A stretch of DNA of 64,000 nt from assembly GCA_026008535.1 (NCBI GenBank), contig BRKX01000014.1:54485006-54549005 (forward strand), in the 5' to 3' direction. Positions 33,602 through 46,100 of the stretch are shown here, piece after piece (position 1 is the stretch's first letter; each line of letters opens with the position of its first letter). The notes under the pieces are model-generated. The model was given only the letters and a program-made list of their open reading frames with translations, was not told the DNA's origin and did not search any database. Source of the stretch: Perilla frutescens (taxonomy: Eukaryota; Streptophyta; Magnoliopsida; Lamiales; Lamiaceae). Made by a program: the position numbers and the translations under genes.

Positions 33602-34273
33602 AACAACTTATGATACAAAAAATACAGTTCGAATGACCTTGATGGTATCGAAACAGAGCAACATAAAATCGAGACCCAATATTTCAATACAATTCTAGTG
33701 ACATTCATACCATCTTTCACATACAATTTCAATGGAATATCTAGATTTCAAAACATATTATAGCAATTTAAACTAACTTACATTGACAAACATTAATTTT
33801 GCACATGGGAAAACCATAAAACTAATTTAAACCCTTGAACTAAGTAGGAAAAACTTACCATTAATGGACATGAGGCTCTACAGTTGATGGGTTTTCGGAG
33901 TTTCGGAGATTGAAGTCCAAAGCAATTTCGATTAGATCGAATTTTGCCTTTCGCCTTTCTTCTTTCTCTCGCTGCCTTGTTCTTTTCTTTCTCTGCTCAC
34001 GTTAATTTTGATTAATGATTTTGCTTTGCGTAATACCCTATTGATTATTGAATGTGGATATTATTTTTTTTCTTTTTTTTTTTTGTTGTTTTGTTATAAA
34101 AACTAAATACAAAATTCTAATTTTTCAATTTTTTTAAGTTAAGGGATATATTGGTCTTTTAGTGTGGTGTGTAAAGAAAAAATGAAAAAAAAATGAGAAT
34201 TTTTATGGTGTGTAAAGTAAAAGTGGTGTGAAAATAAAATTTGGTGGTGTAAATAGAATCACCCATAAATTCT

Positions 34274-35044
34274 ATCATCAAATGTAGAATAGAGGATCAC
34301 GTCTGATTTGCTCACATGTGTTGCTTAGATTTTGGAAGATGGATTTTGAAGTTGTTGGCTTTATATTTATTGAGGCTGTTGGAATTAATTTTTTAAATGT
34401 ATCACTTTATTTGTATTTAATAATTCTTTTTCTCATAATTGTAGTCTTTTTTTAAACGATCTTAAAATTATAGTTCACTTTCGTTAGTAGAAATTCATTA
34501 AATTTTAATTTTCTTAATATACCACTATTTAATGTTATTTGAAATTAACAATCACTTAAAACCTTGTTTACTTTGAGGGATAAGAGTGGATTAATAAGTT
34601 ATCATACTTTTACTTTACATGATATTAAAATGGTCGATAATTCAAGTCCCGTCATAAAATGAGATTTAGGTGTTTATTTGTGGGATATGTATCCTACCTA
34701 AAGAGGTGTGATATGATTTATTCACCACTGTATCCACCAACATATATATCCTTCAAATTGTATATTGTCGGGCTCTTTTGCTAGACAATATAAGATAACG
34801 TATGATACATATGACTAGGATGTCTTTGATATATTAGATATCAATATCATGTTTGCTTTAATGTATTAAAATATTTATAAAATGTATACATAAATAATCT
34901 ACTGTTTGGCTTGAAGTATTAAATTTCCCATATAATTACAATTCAAAAAACACCCTCGTATATTAGCTAGGAAGGAGATAATTTATTATTAGATATTAAT
35001 TAATATGGAGTGGGGTAATTTAGTTCAATAATTATAATAATGAT
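34274..35044. other. Intergenic AT-rich DNA
   Basis: Low-complexity AT-rich sequence. I see no gene, RNA or clear repeat. Confidence 0.5.
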
Positions 35045-35363
35045 TAGAGATGTCAAAATCGGCCCGATCCGATGGGCTGGTCCGACCCAGTCTGATTTCG
35101 GGTCGGGGCGGGTTGTAATTTTATAGACCCAAAATGATTTTCCCGGCTCGAAAAAAAAGGCCCGGATGGGCCTGGCCAGCCCAATGAAAAATTGGATTTT
35201 AGCCTTAGGTCCACGCGGTTCGGACCGGCCCGAATTTTAGGCTGACTGGGCCCGTATTTTAGGCCCAAAAATGGTTCGGGCCGGGCCGACCCATTTTTTT
35301 TTTTTTTTTTTTGGCTCGAAAGCTTGAGCCGGGTTAGGCCGGTCCGACCCATTTGACAACTAC
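35045..35363. mobile_element. MITE with TAGAGATGTCAAA ends
   Basis: The left end tagagatgtcaaaatcggcc and right end gacccatttgacaactac are inverted. The interior is full of ggcccg and cgggcc motifs. The repeat aataatgat flanks it (35036-35044 and 35364-35372). The 9-bp repeat is exact, but the right boundary could shift by a base. Confidence 0.72.
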
Positions 35364-35815
35364 AATAATGATCTTTTGTATTACCCATCTCATTTAAAAA
35401 GTGGGATACAAAATACTGAATCATGTAGATCTTTGTTATAAATATTGTGCTTTACTTAATAAAATATTTTGAGTTTTGAGCAAAACAACTATCAGGATAT
35501 CGAAGATATCTATCAACCCTTATTACCGCTAATAAAATTTTTATGCAATAATTTCCCGGTCAATGAAGAATAAATAAAACAAATTATTTCATGATCGAGG
35601 AAATCACAAACACATCTTTTTTATTATTACACCACATACGAGCTTCCTCTCAAGAATTCGACCACATCATCAATGCACATATGCAATCAAGAATCAATTA
35701 ATTAACACAACGATCAATAATCTCAAATATACATATATATGATCTGCTAAATTAAATAAATTCGATCATACATATATACAATCATCATAATCACACGATG
35801 ATCATATATACATAT

Positions 35816-38479
35816 TCACCTCCCCTTCGGATTGACAATCTGTGAGAAGATCTCATCCCCATTATCCCCCTCTTTCATCTGATTCTTAGCTTCTTCATCA
35901 TCTTCTTCATCTTCTTCAAGATTCAGAATGCTTCTGTGCATAGCCATGATACTGTTCTGATCGATCTTCCCTTCAAACTGCTCGAAATCGACGCTGTCCG
36001 TCTTGCTCGAACCACTCCTGTTCTGCTCTGGATTGTCATGCAGCTGCAGCGCAAATTCCAAGTTCCACAGCACATCTCCCATGGAGGGGCGATCGCTGCC
36101 ATGATCAGCCAAGCATTTCTCTGCAGTTTCCATGAACTTCTTCAAGCTTTCTGGGCTCACTTTCCCCTTTATCTGTGGATCGATGATCTCGTCCAACGTC
36201 TCGTTCCTCGCGCATCGCAGCGCCCAATCGGCTAGGCTCACTTGCTCCTTCGGCAGGCTCGGGTTCAGGGCCGGCCTTGCGCATAGCACCTCGAATAGTA
36301 CTACTCCGAACGAGTAAACATCCGACTTTTCGGTCAGCTGTTGCCGCCGGAAATACTCTGGATCTAAATACCCGAAACTGCCTTTCACCACGGTGCTGAC
36401 GTGGCCCTTGTTCATGTCGGGCCCGGTTTTCGAGAGCCCGAAATCGGAGACCTTGGCGACCCATTTGTCGTCAAGGAGGATGTTTGTGGTCTTGACGTCT
36501 CTGTGGATGATCGTGTATTTGGCGCCCGTGTGGAGGTAGTGGAGCCCGCGGGCGGCCCCGATGCATATTTCGAGTCTCTGTTTCCAAGAGAGGATGATTT
36601 TGTTGCCCTTGTAGAGATGCTCCCTTAGTGTGCCCTGCCCCATGTAGTCATAGACAAGGATCATTTCTCCGTTGTCTTCGCAGAATCCGATCAACGAGAC
36701 TAGGTGTCGGTGCCTGAGCCTCGAGAGCATCTCGATTTCCGTCTGGAACTCGTTGATGCCCTGCTCGGAGGAGGGGTTGGACCGCTTGATCGCGACTTTT
36801 GTTTGCCCGTCGACCACGCCTTTGTACACTTTCCCGAAGCCTCCGACGCCTATGACATTGGACTCGTCAAAGTTTTTGGTGGCGTTCCGGATTTCTGTAA
36901 GGTTGAAGTAGCGGCAGTTGCAGGCGGCGTCCGATGAAATCCCCGTGCCCTGGCTTCTGCCTGACATGGAGGATTTCATCGTGGTCGAGCTTGAGTTCCA
37001 TGAAATCGGGAGCCACGTTGTAGCCCCGGGTTCTGAATTAGGGTCTCTTCGCTTCCTGTGGTAAGCAAAGAGACATATGACAAAAGCTAGTCCGACGGCT
37101 GCGGCTCCGCCCGCGGCCCCGGTGATGATCACCGTGGTCATGCCCGATTTCTCTGGCACGAACGAGGCGTGTGCGTCCTGGTACTTCTTCATCATGTCGG
37201 AGATGGTCGGATTCGGGCCTGCAAGGTTTGATGTAGCGGTGTCGCTCACCTTGAAGATTTCTAGCCCATTGAGCAGAACGTCAGCATACTGTGCTTTTGT
37301 TCTGTCCGTGGGGTGTAGGGCCACCCACAACTGAGAGTCTCCGTTGCTCGAGTTACTGACTCGGGCCACGAAGTCCCTCTTGATAGGGGTGGCTATTGCA
37401 TTCGTCATAGCAAATATGTCAACCTCAGTAGCCGCGGTCTTGTTGTTGATGAACACGTCGAAAACCCTCTGATTGGTCTTAGTCATCTCGGAATCGCACC
37501 AATGGAATCTCAAGAGGTACATAAAATTAGGGTCAACTTGGAAAACCCACGTGAGATTTGAAGCCTTATTTACATCCACATAAGCTCCCATTGACCTGTA
37601 CGACGAGTAGACGTCGAGTGGGGCCACATACGAAGGCAGCCCTTTATAGGCCACCGTCGTATTGGCTCCCACAGCAACTCCTTGACCCGCCCCGTAAATG
37701 TACACACTATCGTCGTACCAACTTCGCATTAGCCCATCCGAATCATTCATCGGACCAATATACTGCCCGCCCACATTCAAACGAAACATCGCCTCCATGC
37801 TATTAGTGGCGATGGGCATCGTGGTGGCGGCGGCAAAGTCGCCACCGGAACCTACGGTCCCGGCCAACACGGGATCCGAATCGAATATCGGAGGCGTGGA
37901 AACAACCTCGATTCCGTTCACGAACGCGAACGAACCCTTATCACCGGACGGCTTGAACGTGACGCCGAGCGTGGCGGACTGCGACGGCGCCAGGTAGAAC
38001 TCCTTGATGAAATATGCTTGGGAGAGAGCCTCCGCCGATATGGAGGCGCTGAAGTTGTTCAGCAGCGTCACGCCGCCGGCCACGACGGCGAAGTAGGAGC
38101 TCGAGATGTTGAAATTGGGGTATGATGAGGGGTAGAAATGGAGGCGGAGGAGAGTCCGGGAGGTTGAGTTTTGGAGAGGGAATTGGTACGATGCTTCGGA
38201 TTGGAAGATTCTTGCAGTCATGTAAGGAACGTCGGAGGGCAAGGAAGGGTCTTGAATGCTGGCTTTGGCGACGACGGATTTGGCGCCGGCGGCGAGGAAC
38301 TTGTCGTCGGAATCCCAGGATCGGCCGTCGGCATCTTTGGCGGAGGTTGGGGAGCCGCAGCTGAGGAGGAGAGGCTTGTTTTGTGCGTGGATTGTGTGAG
38401 AGAGAAGGAGAAAGGTGGCTAGAGAGAGAAGGATTGTTTTCATGGCTGCATGAAAACATGAGAGAGAAAAATTTGGCAT
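35816..38479 (-). CDS. CrRLK1L receptor-like kinase, FERONIA/ANXUR type
   Basis: Intronless 887-aa protein, as usual for this family (FERONIA 895 aa, ANXUR about 850 aa). Order: signal peptide (about 13-32), two tandem malectin-like domains (about 36-408), single membrane helix (about 448-472), then a Ser/Thr kinase (about 536-815). Kinase landmarks are GVGGFG (544-549), Lys565 in VAIKRS, HRDVKTTN (659-666) and DFG (679-681), so it should be active. The tail ends EIFSQIVNPKGR as in FERONIA and ANXUR. The kinase wording (NEFQTEIEMLSRLRHRHLVS) leans to ANXUR-like, but I cannot separate the two. Such receptors sit at the plasma membrane, bind RALF peptides with LLG/LRE partners and monitor cell-wall state during tip growth and fertilisation. 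The AUG at 38443 (gcagccATGAAA) is a better-context start than 38479 and begins directly at the signal peptide. Confidence 0.93.
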   Translation of the reverse strand: MPNFSLSCFHAAMKTILLSLATFLLLSHTIHAQNKPLLLSCGSPTSAKDADGRSWDSDDKFLAAGAKSVVAKASIQDPSLPSDVPYMTARIFQSEASYQFPLQNSTSRTLLRLHFYPSSYPNFNISSSYFAVVAGGVTLLNNFSASISAEALSQAYFIKEFYLAPSQSATLGVTFKPSGDKGSFAFVNGIEVVSTPPIFDSDPVLAGTVGSGGDFAAATTMPIATNSMEAMFRLNVGGQYIGPMNDSDGLMRSWYDDSVYIYGAGQGVAVGANTTVAYKGLPSYVAPLDVYSSYRSMGAYVDVNKASNLTWVFQVDPNFMYLLRFHWCDSEMTKTNQRVFDVFINNKTAATEVDIFAMTNAIATPIKRDFVARVSNSSNGDSQLWVALHPTDRTKAQYADVLLNGLEIFKVSDTATSNLAGPNPTISDMMKKYQDAHASFVPEKSGMTTVIITGAAGGAAAVGLAFVICLFAYHRKRRDPNSEPGATTWLPISWNSSSTTMKSSMSGRSQGTGISSDAACNCRYFNLTEIRNATKNFDESNVIGVGGFGKVYKGVVDGQTKVAIKRSNPSSEQGINEFQTEIEMLSRLRHRHLVSLIGFCEDNGEMILVYDYMGQGTLREHLYKGNKIILSWKQRLEICIGAARGLHYLHTGAKYTIIHRDVKTTNILLDDKWVAKVSDFGLSKTGPDMNKGHVSTVVKGSFGYLDPEYFRRQQLTEKSDVYSFGVVLFEVLCARPALNPSLPKEQVSLADWALRCARNETLDEIIDPQIKGKVSPESLKKFMETAEKCLADHGSDRPSMGDVLWNLEFALQLHDNPEQNRSGSSKTDSVDFEQFEGKIDQNSIMAMHRSILNLEEDEEDDEEAKNQMKEGDNGDEIFSQIVNPKGR

Positions 38480-38796
38480 ACAGGAAAGAGGAGATTGGAT
38501 CCTGTACGCCTTGTTTTTCTACTTCTTGTTTTGTTTTTTGTGATTATTTATTTTTCTTGTTGAAATTCTGAATTTTTTTTTTCGAGTTTTGCTGTTATGG
38601 ATTTGAGGTCGACCATTTCTTGGTAGATTCTAATGATTTTGGATTTTGTTTTTTGTTTTCATTTTGTTTATTTTTTTTTAATTTTCGTTGGTTTGGTTTT
38701 TTTTTAGGATTGTAGATGGATGGAAATGAGTGAAAGTCTGAGGGTTGGAATATAATCATTCTTTATTTTTATTTATTTTTGAAGCAATATAATCTT

Positions 38797-38841
<45 letters not shown>
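38797..38841. repeat. (AAT)n microsatellite
   Basis: About 14 AAT units upstream of the receptor kinase gene. Confidence 0.95.
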
Positions 38842-38843
<2 letters not shown>

Positions 38844-38993
38844 TGGGAATTCCAGGAAAATAGCAATTAGTCTCAACCGGTCCGTTAGCTTGTCATTGTA
38901 ATAGAATAAGAGATTGTTTGATTTTTATATTAAATTAAATTACATATTGCAATACTTATAATTTTTTATATATTAGATATTATCCAACATTTC

Positions 38994-39545
38994 TTTTTTT
39001 GAAACAAGGATGAAATTTTATTAATAAGAAAACGAACAAAAATTATTGAGAAGGTCATTGACAAGGAGATGAGGCTCGATCAAACAATATCTGCTTAAAA
39101 TGTTCACGAGCAGCTCTAGTAAAATGCAATTAGGGGTGGCAATTTGGACGGCCTGACCCTAGCCCGTCAGGCCAATTGAAAAAGTCATCTGATTTTTCGG
39201 GTGAGAATTTTGGGCCTAAATTTCCACCTCTAGCGACAATATTGGCATTACGATGAACCCACCTACGAGAAGAAGAATTTTCTTCGAGGAAATCCTTATA
39301 AACACCGACAATACTATCAAACTTCGAATGTTCGATCGATGACGAACGAATAGCATCATAAACCAATTCATAATCCACTTCAACTACCAAACGATCCAAC
39401 CCCAATTTTTTTATCCAATACAAATCTTCATGCAATCCATCAACTCGAAGACATGCTGAAATACGACACACTGTAGCAAAAATAAATAAACCTTGATCAT
39501 CTCTAAGCACCATACTGAAACCCGTCTCACTAGTTAGTATCCATC
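38994..39545 (-). mobile_element. 3' end of a LINE retrotransposon (RNase H fragment)
   Basis: Read on the minus strand, GFSMVLRDDQGLF, RLVVEVDYELVYDAIR and RRWVHRNANIVA match the C-terminal RNase H-like domain of plant non-LTR retrotransposons. After a 103-bp MITE the frame resumes with text like LHFTRAAREHFKQ and a stop, then the usual LINE tail sequence ttattaataaaatttcatcc and a short A-run (about 38994-39000). The 5' part and reverse transcriptase are absent, as in a 5'-truncated insertion. Confidence 0.82.
39131..39233. mobile_element. Small MITE nested in the LINE remnant
   Basis: The ends aggggtggcaatttgg and cctaaatttccacctct are inverted over about 14 bases. It cuts the RNase H reading frame of the LINE. 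The ends resemble those of the element at 23930-24155. Confidence 0.65.
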
Positions 39546-39599
39546 ATCTGTGACAAGCAACGAGATGTAACACGGAAAATCAATGGACAATGTCCATTG

Positions 39600-40193
39600 G
39601 GGATAGTCTAATAGTGAAGTAGTGTAAGTTTGGAACTAAAATTTCTGAGTTCGAATTTCATCAACATTGATAGGCGTGAGCCTATCACACTTGATTTTCT
39701 AAGTGTGGTTTGCGGTTTGCAAGATGTTAGAGCTCTAAATGAACCGAGACGAACCAGACACACATTTGTTCAGATTGTTTGAAATAATATATTTTTAAAA
39801 AAATGTGCTTGAGTTTATTTGATAATCTGTATAGTCCGATTTGAAACCAACTTTAATCTAATCTAGCTTTGAATAAATTTCAAACACAAAACTATATTTA
39901 AGCAAAATTAATATGCTTATCGAATCGACTTCAAAGCTAAATGAACTTTTAAGTTTGGGCAAATAATTATGAGTCGAGTATTGAATTATTTAGTTTGATT
40001 TTCAGTTTAAATCAAATTAGTATTTTATTTATCCGATCAAAAATATAAAAACCATAAGCATTAGAAAAACCATAAACCCTGACATTTTCACTGAAGCAGA
40101 ACCAATCGCAATCGATATTACCGAAATTCCAAAATCATGCGCAGCTGAGATCTGAGAATTTTTCATTTGAGATCGCTCCGATCAACTATTGAG
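39600..40193. other. Upstream region of the NOMO-like gene
   Basis: AT-rich DNA followed by a probable leader just before 40194. No further gene is seen. Confidence 0.5.
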
Positions 40194-43100
40194 ATGCCTT
40201 CCGCCAATCAATTTCTGCTCTTCGCAGCTCTAATTCTTCACTGCTATCGATTTGTCGCTTCTGATTCTATCCAAGGATGCGGCGGATTCGTTGAGGTTTA
40301 ATCGAGATCTTTTTCTTTGTTTTTTCACTGATTTTTGTCTGAATTCATTGGAATGTGAGTTTTACAGTGTTTTTGAGCTTTATCAGTGGAAGATGTTAAT
40401 GAGGAAGTGGGGATTTGATCTGTTGTTTGGCAGGCGAGTTCGGAGCTGATAAAGTCGAGGAAGCCCACTGATGGGAAATTGGATTACTCTCATGTTACGG
40501 TAGGAGATTAGTGCTGCTTACCATTACAATCTTAGTTGAAACTTCAAGTATCCGTGACGCATTGCGAATTTCTTCTGCGCGTGGGTATTTGCAGCTGCAG
40601 TTTTTTGTAAATATAGCTGCATAAGTTTACTTGGGATCGTGTCGTGTGTTTACGTTTTGCAGGTTGAGCTACGAACATTGGATGGCTTGGTTAAGGACCA
40701 GACACAGTGTGCTCCCAATGGTTACTACTTCATGCCTGTCTATGACAAGGTTTCCCATTAGATTGCTTTTTTGTCCACCCCTGATCTTTGGTATAATGCT
40801 TTAAGTTACGTTGTTGCTTTGGATTTCTCGAATTTACTGTTTCCAGAACCACTGTTTGGAAACTGTACTTTGAATTCTATCGGTAACACTAAATCTCTTG
40901 AAGATGAAATGGGATTGTGAGTCCAACAAGGATAATAGATATGCTCGAACACGGGGAGCTGCAATCCGTTTGAGTTGTGCCCATTTAGGTTTGTTTAAGA
41001 ACCCCAAGCTTCATTTAGACCACCTTTGCTATGTGAGGAACGAAAAACAAAATCATTTTTTTTATTGGGGTACCACATAGATAGAAATCACGTGGAAGTT
41101 CTACCCATCGTTTACATGTCTATTCCTATATGCCTCCATACTTTGAGGATTTCCAAATAATATATGATGAGTGATGGGATCATCCATCATTTTTTCCCAA
41201 CCATTCTATCTTCTTGTCCTATCTATATTTCTAGTGTAACTCCTTTGATTGTAATATTAAAACCTTCTCAAATTTAGAAGAATTTACGAACTATATCAAA
41301 GCATATGAGTGGTTTCTATTTAAGCAGATTTTGATTTTGATTTTGAGCTGGACTGGTCAGTTTCATTTTTTAAGTCAGATTCTTTTTATGTTGCGTATCT
41401 CTCTATCTCCTTCTCTCTCTTTGCTTTTCATTCCCCCTTTTTTGTTTTTAAGTATTCTTGTGTTACCTCTCTTAGTTATCATGTCATTTCATTATGTGAA
41501 TTTGGTTTTATCTGGTTTCAGGGTTCTTATGTGATCAAAATCAAGGGTCATAAGGGATGGACATATACCCCAGAACAAGTTGAGTTACTTGGTTGCTCCT
41601 CAGTGATAAATTTCTCTTTAACAATGTCTTATATGATGCATTTTGTTTTCTACATGCTAACTGCAAGTTTCTTTTCTAGGTTCCTGTTGTTGTTGATCAC
41701 ACTGGTTGTAATGCCAATGAAGATATCAATTTTCGATTTACTGGGTATGTAAGTTGATTATTGTTTATCAACAATACTAAACTTAATCTTGAAACCATAT
41801 ACATTTTTCAATTTTTGTTTTATTATCGTACTACTACTGCAGTTTCACCTTGTCTGGAAGAGTTGTGGGAGCAGTTTCAGGGGATAGCTGTTCGCATAAA
41901 GATAATGGTCCATCAAATGTGAATGTTGAGCTTATATCTCACAGTGGAGATGTTGTCTCTTCAGTTTCAACAACATCAACAGGAAGTTACTCATTCAATA
42001 ACATTACTCCAGGTCTAATCACTACTCCTATTTTCCTATGGTGCACTCTAGCATGCAAACACTTTCAAATTGAAGATGGGTCTAGTAGTCTACCCTGCAT
42101 ACTTGGTTGGTCAGCTGATCATTTCCACAAGTTGAAATATGTTCCACGCTTCCCCTTTCTGTCTCGTTTTTTCTCAAACCATATCTTCTCTTGTACCAGG
42201 CAATGGAATGCTTAATTTTTCTTTGAATTTTTTAATTGCTATGTTAAAAATTATATGAATAAGGATAGACGTACAAAATAATGCAGAATTCATTCTACTT
42301 TAAGAAAGATATGCTTATCATATACGGTGTACAGAATCTACATTGTAAAATCTTCATTCATGTGATGTGGATGTGGTATCCGATGATTATGTCTTGGATG
42401 TATGAGGGTGAAAGTGGCCTTTGTTTCCCATGATTTCAGTTGCATCCATCATGTGTTTCATTAGTCATGATTCTTCACCAGTAATGTTATATTCGCTTAA
42501 TTCTCTAACGATGTCTCTACTTGGATGCAGGAAAATATAAAATAGTTGCTTCACGTCATGATTTAAATATTGAGATCAAGGGTTCTCAAGAGGTTATTGC
42601 TTTAATATCATTATTATATGTCCAAAGTCTTTTTCTTCCTATGATTGGTCAATTGTTTCTTTCTTCCACTTCAGATCACTCAATTTCTTCTGGACACACA
42701 CACACTTATAGTAAATTGATTCAAGTTCACATCTGATTATGCAGGTTGAAGTAGGGTTTGATAATGGTGTGATAGATGATATTTTCTATGCATCTGGCTA
42801 CGATATTCGTGGATATGTAGTTGCACAGGTAAACATACCAACTGTCTTAAAAAATTTAAATTTAGCAGCCAAAGAGTTAGTTTTTGTAAAAGAATTATAC
42901 TACTTTGTTAATGCTTATAATGTCATGACGTTAACCGTCTCTTGAGGAAAATTACTTTGCTTATCTAACTTGGACTACATTCATATTAATTTTTCTTTGC
43001 AATGATTTATCTGCGTTTATAAGTGCTTGAAATTCTTGAATTTTTTTTTTTTGTTTTGGACACAAGTGATGAATACCACAATATTAACAATTTTATGCTC

Positions 43101-46100
43101 TCTGATTCTCTGTTGATAGGGAAATCCCATATTAGGAGTTCATTTTTATCTATACTCGGATGATGTTTTCGAGTTGAATTGTCCACATGATTCTAGTAAT
43201 GCTCCTGGGTTGGGAAAAGCTCTTTGCCATGCTGTATCTGATGCTGATGGGATGTTCAGATTCACATCGATACCATGTGGTATATTCTCTATTTTTGAAG
43301 TCTTTTGTCTAGTTGGGTGTGTTTCTTGTTGCTTTGCAAACACCATTGTTTGTTTTGTTTTGGATTGTGTTGTGTTGATCTCTCTTTCTGCCTACTCTAT
43401 GTAATTGCGGTTGTTACGAAGAGGTTTTCTTTTTCTATTTCTCAACTCTTTTTAATTGTTGGAGGCTTGGAGCACTCACATTCGATATTTATTTCAACCA
43501 TCTCGATTCCTCCTTTTCTCACTCACTAATCTCACTCTTGCACTCACTTTCTCTTGCTCTAATTAATTACATGCACTAATCTTATATTTATAGGTGCTCC
43601 ATGTCGGTTGACTAACCGTCTTAACCAACTTAAGCTTTGTTAGGTAATTCTAGCTAATTCACATCCTAGCTTCCAGGATAGTTTAATATTACAACTTTGC
43701 TTATTATAGAACCCAACGTGTAAGCTCTCTTGATTGCTCCAGAATATTCCAAAATTGTATGACTTGAATAATTAATCCCATTGCTCACTCTTCTCAATTC
43801 TCGACTGCTCCAGAAAGCTCCCAAGCAATATCTCTTGCTTGTATCTCTCCATTTCTTGATTGCTCTAGATTGTTCCCATTAAGTTGGTAGTTGATTTTCA
43901 AACATGTCTTATACTATTAGATTTTTGGATGTTCGATCTTGGTACTGACCAGGCATTCACATGACCCCATACATTGGAATTGCTGACTTTAGATGGGAAC
44001 TGATTGGTCCTACGCTTTTTGAATAAAAACCTTGATTTGCTCATTAAGAAAGTAAATTAAGGACAACGTATTCAGCTCCTCAGTCTTTATCTTTATGTTC
44101 AGACCTCCCACTTAATATCAAATGTTTACTACAAGAAATAAGCCCACTTTTTTCTCTTAAATCCTAATAAATTTCTACCTCTAACAATCTGAGGCTTGTC
44201 AGCTTGTACCTAGGTATTGGGTTAAGTCTTTTTTCTATTCAATTACTATGCAAAGTTATTGCTTGACAGCTTGAGAAGTTCACTTGTTGATTTCATGCAT
44301 AAAACCTTACATTTTGTTGTTGGATAAGATTTTTTTGTGATACTCAGCCACTGATTTATTGAAATGTTTCAGGAGCCTACAAGCTTATACCTTTTTACAA
44401 GGGTGAGAATACAGTATTTGACGTATCACCTCCTTCGTTACTGGTGTCTGTCCAGCATGATCATGCTATAGTTCCTCAAAGGTTTCAGGTAGGGCATTTG
44501 TTGCTTTGTTGTTTGACAACAATGTTTTAGTTAAAGCTAAGAATGCACCTGGATACTAAGGCATGCTTCTATTTGGGGTTCTGAAATGATCCTACATCAG
44601 TATTGGTAATTTATGTTTTTTTTTTGGAGGGGAGGTGATTTTATTTTTGATATTTCATCTGGATGTCTCCTAAAGTTAAACTAGAAGCTATTATTTATCA
44701 ACTTTGGTGGTTTTACTATTGGCGGCTTGAAGAAAGTATCTGATTTATTAGAAAGTTGTTACTTTGTTATCCTCAATAGTGATGCTTTACATATAGAATA
44801 TTGTTGTATCACCTCACAGGATTGGTGACATTTGGTATTACTAGCTTTTAGTTATCCCTTTCTTGTCATATAATCCCTTCTTTGATGAACATGTCTGCTG
44901 AATATTGTAATCTTGAAAGACCTCTTTATAATCTTGTTAAGCTTCCCTCTGCTTGCCATGAACACTCTGTTTCATATGCTTATGAAATTGAATTGCTGAG
45001 GATAAATAGAATACTCCTCTTTCTTGTAAGGGTACTTTGTATCATTATTTTTTGGTCACTAAATATCTCAAATAGAAGAATAAATTTTCATGTTCATGTG
45101 ATTTAGGTTACTGGGTTTTCTGTTGGGGGCCGTGTTGTTGATGGTAATGGTGTTGGAGTGGATCTTGCAAAAATTATAGTTGATGGCCATGAAAGATCAG
45201 TAACTGATAAAGAAGGTTATTACAAGCTTGATCAGGTAAGATTATGTTATTCTTTATAGTAGTTACTTTCATGATAAGTTCCTTTTACTCAACATTAGTT
45301 CCTGACCATTTTTCTTGCTGAATTTGACCTTATTGAGTATTGTATTTCCCTCTTCCATTTTACCCTTCAGTCTTGAGAGGGCATAACCTGTCAAATTTTA
45401 GTTATTTTGTTACCTTAATTATTTCTTACTCATACGAGGTATGTTGTTAGCATGTGTTAAGAGTCTCGAGTTCTGCATGCTGTAAAAGATTTGTTGTAGG
45501 AATTGTTCGGTCTGGAACTAATGCTGTCAGCTTATATCACATAGATTTGAATTATATCATCACTAGACTTACTGTCCAACAAGAGACACATGCATTGGTT
45601 AAATGAGCTCAACTCATCGTCAATAAAGATGTTTATTATGGGTATTCTCAAAGGTGTCAGAATCCTCGCATAGAACATTTAGTCCGCGGCCTTATGAGAC
45701 GATATTCGTGTGGTTGCTTCATGACAAAATTAACTTCAGCTACTCAAGTACAATTTTTCAAGAGTTTGAGTTCAAGTGTCTCCGAGGAGACATCTAAGCG
45801 GTGGATATCCCTGTATAAAATGGAGAGGTCTCTGGTTCGTGCCATGCACGGTGCACCTTACTCAATCCATCATCATTCCTCATCATGTGCAATCTGCTCA
45901 ACATACATCTTGTAGGGCTGCCAGTCACAGTTTCCAAACACACTGTAACCTACCAGAGTCATTTTCCTTCTTATTTAAGAACTTAAAAGAAAACATGCCC
46001 TATGGTACATTAAATAAATCTCATACAATTTCACTGCTACCGTGTCATCACATTCTGAAATGTTTCATCTAATTAGGTGGTCTCTAATTCTCTACTAAAA

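Larger units (their letters stand above)
31609..34264. mobile_element. Non-autonomous Mutator-type element, 2.66 kb
   Basis: Inverted ends gggtgattctatttacacca (left) and tggtgtaaatagaatcaccc (right) extend inward for about 60 bp with cttttcacaccact and its complement. The flanks ataaattat (31600-31608) and ataaattct (34265-34273) are a 9-bp duplication with one mismatch, as for Mutator-like elements. No transposase reading frame is visible; the largest frames are under 80 codons. The interior is dominated by short palindromic repeats and tandem units of about 50 bp. Confidence 0.88.

Noticed and set aside
45694..46072. Plus-strand frames inside a NOMO intron (between exons 11 and 12)
   Set aside because: They lie between well-supported splice sites and match nothing recognisable.
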